In this document: positions 6,144 to 8,179 of the stretch, piece after piece
How positions within the stretch are numbered: the stretch's first letter is position 1
Layout of the letters: every line of letters starts with the position of its first letter
Origin: Actinomycetes bacterium
GTDB lineage: Bacteria > Actinomycetota > Actinomycetes > Actinomycetales > Cellulomonadaceae
NCBI GenBank assembly: GCA_023389455.1
Contig: JAEWEJ010000128.1
Location: 1-8,179 of the forward strand
Reading direction: 5' to 3'
DNA length: 8,179 bases
Notes under the pieces: generated by a model
Databases searched by the model: none
The model's input: only the letters and a program-made list of their open reading frames with translations
Told to the model about the DNA's origin: nothing
Position numbers and translations under genes: made by a program

Positions 6144-6166
6144 CACACGTCCATCGCGGACGTGTG
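6144..6166. promoter_or_regulatory. Perfect 9-bp inverted repeat with 5-bp spacer between divergent genes
   Basis: CACACGTCC (6144-6152) and GGACGTGTG (6158-6166) are exact reverse complements around ATCGC. The layout looks like a dimeric repressor or activator site. It includes ACGTCC half-sites like those near the fru promoter, and lies about 55 bp upstream of the fru -35 and 35 bp upstream of the iron box, so it could act on either side. A transcribed hairpin is a weaker alternative because neither gene ends here. Confidence 0.5.
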
Positions 6167-6200
6167 CCAGATCACTCTGCGCGCCTTCCACGCGATGCCG

Positions 6201-6219
6201 TAAGGTAAGCCTCACCTAC
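6201..6219 (+). promoter_or_regulatory. DtxR/IdeR-type iron box
   Basis: TAAGGTAAGCCTCACCTAC matches the 19-bp DtxR/IdeR consensus TWAGGTTAGSCTAACCTWA at about 16 of 19 positions, including both AGGT and ACCT arms. It lies 75 bases before the start codon of the siderophore-binding protein. The TAAGGT at its left end also fits a TANNNT -10 element, so Fe-bound regulator would cover the promoter and shut the importer off when iron is plentiful. The match is seen directly; the regulator itself is not in this window. Confidence 0.85.
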
Positions 6220-6222
6220 CAC

Positions 6223-6240
6223 GGCCCGCCCGTCCGGGCC
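6223..6240 (+). other. GC-rich stem-loop in the leader of the siderophore-binding protein gene
   Basis: GGCCCG at 6223-6228 can pair with CGGGCC at 6235-6240 around a six-base loop. It falls just after the iron box and before the start codon. Short GC stems are frequent by chance at this composition; no riboswitch fold is recognisable. Confidence 0.25.
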
Positions 6241-6284
6241 CGTCGGGGCCGCCACGCCGCCCCCACGACGACTGCGAACCCAGC

Positions 6285-6290
6285 GAAGGA
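6285..6290 (+). promoter_or_regulatory. Ribosome binding site of the siderophore-binding protein gene
   Basis: GAAGGA ends four bases before the ATG at 6295. It supports this start within a frame that is open for thousands of bases upstream because of GC bias. Confidence 0.75.
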
Positions 6291-6294
6291 CACC

Positions 6295-7353
6295 ATGCGC
6301 ACTGCGCTCTCCCGCCGCGCCCTGCGACCCCTGGTCGCCGCCACCGCCGCGTCGCTCCTGCTCGCCGCCTGCAGCTCCGGCGGCACGGACGGCACGACCG
6401 ACGCCGCCACCGCCGACAGCGCGTCCGACGCCTTCCCCGTGACGCTGACCAGCACCTTCGGCGACACGACGATCGAGTCCGAGCCGACGTCCGTGGCCAG
6501 CGTCAACTGGGGCAACCACGACGTCGCGATCGCCCTGGGGATCGTCCCGGTCGGCTTCGCGAAGGCCACCTACGGCGACGACGACACCGACGGCGTCCTG
6601 CCGTGGACCTTCGAGGGCCTCGAGGCCCTCGACGCCACCGGCGACGCCCTCCCGGTCCTGTTCGACGAGACCGACGGCATCGCCTTCGAGCAGGTCGCCA
6701 ACACGGAGCCCGACGTGGTCCTGGCCGCGTACTCCGGCCTGACGAAGGACGACTGGACGACGCTGTCGCAGATCGCGCCCACCGTCTCGTACCCCGAGTT
6801 CGCGTGGGGCACGAACTGGAAGGACATGGCGCTGGTCAACGGCAAGGCCCTCGGACGCGAGGCCGAGGCGCAGGAGCTCGTCGACGACGTGCTCGCGCAG
6901 GTCGACGAGGCGCTCGCCGCCCGCCCCGACGTCGAGGGCAAGACGGTCGCCTACACCTGGATCGACCCGTCGGACCCCAGCACCATCGGGGTGTACACGC
7001 CGCTCGACGCCCGCGTGCAGCTGCTCGAGGACCTCGGCATGACGACGGCGCCATCCGTCGTGGAGCTCGCCGGGGACAGCGACCAGTTCTTCGTCAACCT
7101 CGCCGCGGAGCAGGCCGACGCGCTGGCCGACGTCGACGTGCTGGTGACCTACGGCGACGACACGACCCTCGCCACGATGCAGGCCGACCCGCTGCTGAGC
7201 AAGATCCCGGCCGTGGCCCGCGGGTCCGTCGCCGTGATCCCCGACGGCACGCCGCTCGCGTCGGCCACCTCCGGGCCGACCGTCCTGTCCGTGCCGTGGG
7301 CGCTCGACGCGTACCTCGACATCTTCCAGGCCGCCGCCGAGCGCGTCGGATGA
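6295..7353 (+). CDS. Iron-siderophore ABC transporter substrate-binding lipoprotein
   Basis: Exported lipoprotein that captures ferric siderophore outside the membrane and delivers it to a FecCD-type permease. The 352 residues start with a basic n-region, a hydrophobic stretch and the lipobox LAAC, giving lipidated Cys26. A Ser/Gly/Thr/Asp linker follows to about residue 46. The mature domain has the look of FecB/FepB/FhuD-class proteins (two lobes with a rigid helix): TFGDTTIESEPTSVASVNWG (54-73) near the start, and FEQVANTEPDVVLAAYSG (131-148) with TTLSQIAPTVSYP (155-167), the typical end of lobe one. The ligand cannot be told from sequence. GAAGGA and the lipoprotein signal fix the ATG start. 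Its stop overlaps the permease start by ATGA, and the iron box upstream supports iron-regulated siderophore uptake rather than haem or cobalamin. Confidence 0.93.
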   Translation: MRTALSRRALRPLVAATAASLLLAACSSGGTDGTTDAATADSASDAFPVTLTSTFGDTTIESEPTSVASVNWGNHDVAIALGIVPVGFAKATYGDDDTDGVLPWTFEGLEALDATGDALPVLFDETDGIAFEQVANTEPDVVLAAYSGLTKDDWTTLSQIAPTVSYPEFAWGTNWKDMALVNGKALGREAEAQELVDDVLAQVDEALAARPDVEGKTVAYTWIDPSDPSTIGVYTPLDARVQLLEDLGMTTAPSVVELAGDSDQFFVNLAAEQADALADVDVLVTYGDDTTLATMQADPLLSKIPAVARGSVAVIPDGTPLASATSGPTVLSVPWALDAYLDIFQAAAERVG

Positions 7354-8179
7354 CGCTGACCGCCGCGTCGGGGTCGCCGGCCACACCCGCAGGGGTGCGG
7401 CCGGCGGCCGCGCGCCGGCGGCGCACGCTCGGCATCGCCCTGTGCGCGGCGGCGGTGCTCCTCGCCGTCGTCGCCTCGCTCGCCTTCGGCGCGCGGGTGG
7501 TCGGCTGGTCGGACGTGGTGTCCGGCGTGCTGCACCCGGACACCTCGCAGATCGCCCAGGCCGCCGTCCGCTCCCGCGTCGCGCGCACCGTGCTCGGCCT
7601 GCTCGTCGGCGCCGCGCTCGGCGTCGGCGGCGCCGTCCTGCAGGGCCTCACGCGCAACCCCCTGGCCGACCCCGCGCTCCTCGGCATCAGCTCGGGTGCG
7701 TCGCTGGCCGTCGTGCTCGGGATCATGCTGCTGGGCCTGTCGACGCTCACCCAGTACATCTGGCTGGCCTTCGCCGGCGCGGCGCTCGCCTCGGTGCTCG
7801 TGTACGCGATCGGGTCGCTGGGCCGCGAGGGCGCCACCCCTCTCAAGCTGGCCCTCGCCGGGGCCGCCACGACGGCCGCGCTGGGCTCGGGCGTCTCGAT
7901 GGTGCTGCTGTCGCGCACCGACGTGCTCGACACGTTCCGCTTCTGGCAGGTCGGCTCCCTGGGCCGCGCGTCGTTCGCGGAGATCGCCCAGGTCGCGCCG
8001 TTCCTGGTCGTCGGCGCCGTGCTCGCCCTCGGGTGCGCCCGCGGCATGGACGCGATCGCGCTGGGCGACGACGTCGCGGTGGGCCTCGGCCAGCGGGTCG
8101 GCGCCGTGCGCGCCGCGGGCGGCGTCGCGGCCGTCCTGCTGTGCGGCACGGCCGTCGCGGCCGCCGGCCCCATCGGGTT
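7350..8179 (+). CDS. FecCD-family iron-siderophore ABC permease (3' end outside window)
   Basis: Membrane subunit of a siderophore importer, forming the channel together with a second permease or as a homodimer. The 276 visible residues run without a stop to the window edge; family members have about 330-350, so roughly 60-70 are missing. After a cytoplasmic Arg-rich N-terminus (RRRR near 22-25) come hydrophobic spans and the family signatures LQGLTRNPLADPALLGISSG (97-116), LKLALAGAA (165-173), FRFWQVGSLG (196-205), ALGDDVAVGLG (237-247) and AAGPIG (271-276), where the family normally continues into the region contacting the ATPase. The ATG overlaps the stop of the binding-protein gene (ATGA), so the two are co-translated. 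A second FecCD permease and an ATP-binding protein are expected downstream but are not visible. Confidence 0.94.
   Translation, partial: MTLTAASGSPATPAGVRPAAARRRRTLGIALCAAAVLLAVVASLAFGARVVGWSDVVSGVLHPDTSQIAQAAVRSRVARTVLGLLVGAALGVGGAVLQGLTRNPLADPALLGISSGASLAVVLGIMLLGLSTLTQYIWLAFAGAALASVLVYAIGSLGREGATPLKLALAGAATTAALGSGVSMVLLSRTDVLDTFRFWQVGSLGRASFAEIAQVAPFLVVGAVLALGCARGMDAIALGDDVAVGLGQRVGAVRAAGGVAAVLLCGTAVAAAGPIG

Noticed and set aside
4309..6144. A fused frame extending fruK upstream through the regulator
   Set aside because: The portion before 5259 is a shadow of the DeoR gene in another frame. The 1-phosphofructokinase family starts at MIVTVTPNPS, which is the GTG at 5259.
6018..6294. A riboswitch or small RNA in the divergent region
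   Set aside because: The visible structure is explained by promoter and operator-like dyads. I see no known riboswitch core, and there is no terminator with a U-tract.
3490..7353. A 1287-codon plus-strand frame that runs from within fruA into the siderophore-binding protein
   Set aside because: Everything before 6295 is antisense to well-supported fru genes and has an Arg/Gly/Asp-rich shadow composition. The true start is set by a lipoprotein signal and a ribosome binding site at 6295.
6172..7386. A minus-strand frame opposite the siderophore-binding protein
   Set aside because: Its composition is repetitive Gly/Arg/Val shadow, and it lies opposite a gene with lipobox and family motifs. No homology is recognisable.
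7094..8173. A 359-codon minus-strand frame opposite the permease
   Set aside because: It is Ser/Thr/Ala/Arg-rich low complexity, and the plus strand encodes an unmistakable FecCD permease that simply lacks its stop inside the window.
1..8179. Mobile element, phage, CRISPR, toxin-antitoxin or defence system
   Set aside because: There are no transposase, integrase or Cas motifs, no regularly spaced repeats, no target-site duplications and no abrupt composition shift. The window is ordinary metabolism and transport.

Overview
This is a high-GC actinobacterial segment. Third-position GC is extreme, GTG starts are frequent, neighbouring genes overlap by ATGA or GTGA, and the one iron-regulator site is of the DtxR/IdeR type. 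The gene set and protein style resemble Micrococcales such as Cellulomonas and relatives. That placement is an inference from memory, because no search was run.

Positions 180-6017 hold one tightly packed minus-strand operon for fructose uptake and entry into glycolysis. In transcription order it contains a DeoR-family repressor (fruR-like), 1-phosphofructokinase (fruK), a stand-alone fructose-type EIIA, a fused EIIB-EIIC permease (fruA), HPr (ptsH) and Enzyme I (ptsI). Together they form a complete phosphorelay: PEP to EI, HPr, EIIA, EIIB and then fructose, giving fructose 1-phosphate. FruK converts this to fructose 1,6-bisphosphate, and the repressor probably senses a fructose phosphate. Apart from a 41-bp gap before ptsH, the genes overlap by 4 bp or lie 1 bp apart.

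Positions 6018-6294 form a divergent control region of 277 bp. Its left part carries a perfect TTGACA box facing the fru operon and several RYGTCC-type repeats, the likely repressor targets. The middle has a perfect 9-bp inverted repeat. The right part has a strong DtxR/IdeR-like iron box just upstream of the plus-strand genes.

Positions 6295-8179 carry the start of an iron-siderophore ABC importer on the plus strand: a lipoprotein substrate-binding protein followed by a FecCD-type permease that runs off the window. The two overlap by ATGA. A second permease and an ATPase would be expected beyond the edge.

Positions 1-179 lie downstream of ptsI. They hold two GC-rich stem-loops, probably the end of the fru transcript, and possibly the first codons of another minus-strand gene. 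I found no mobile element, CRISPR array, tRNA, rRNA or clearly undescribed system. The most interesting points are the divergent control region, a rare TTA codon inside a perfect hairpin in fruA, and unusual residues around the Enzyme I active histidine.
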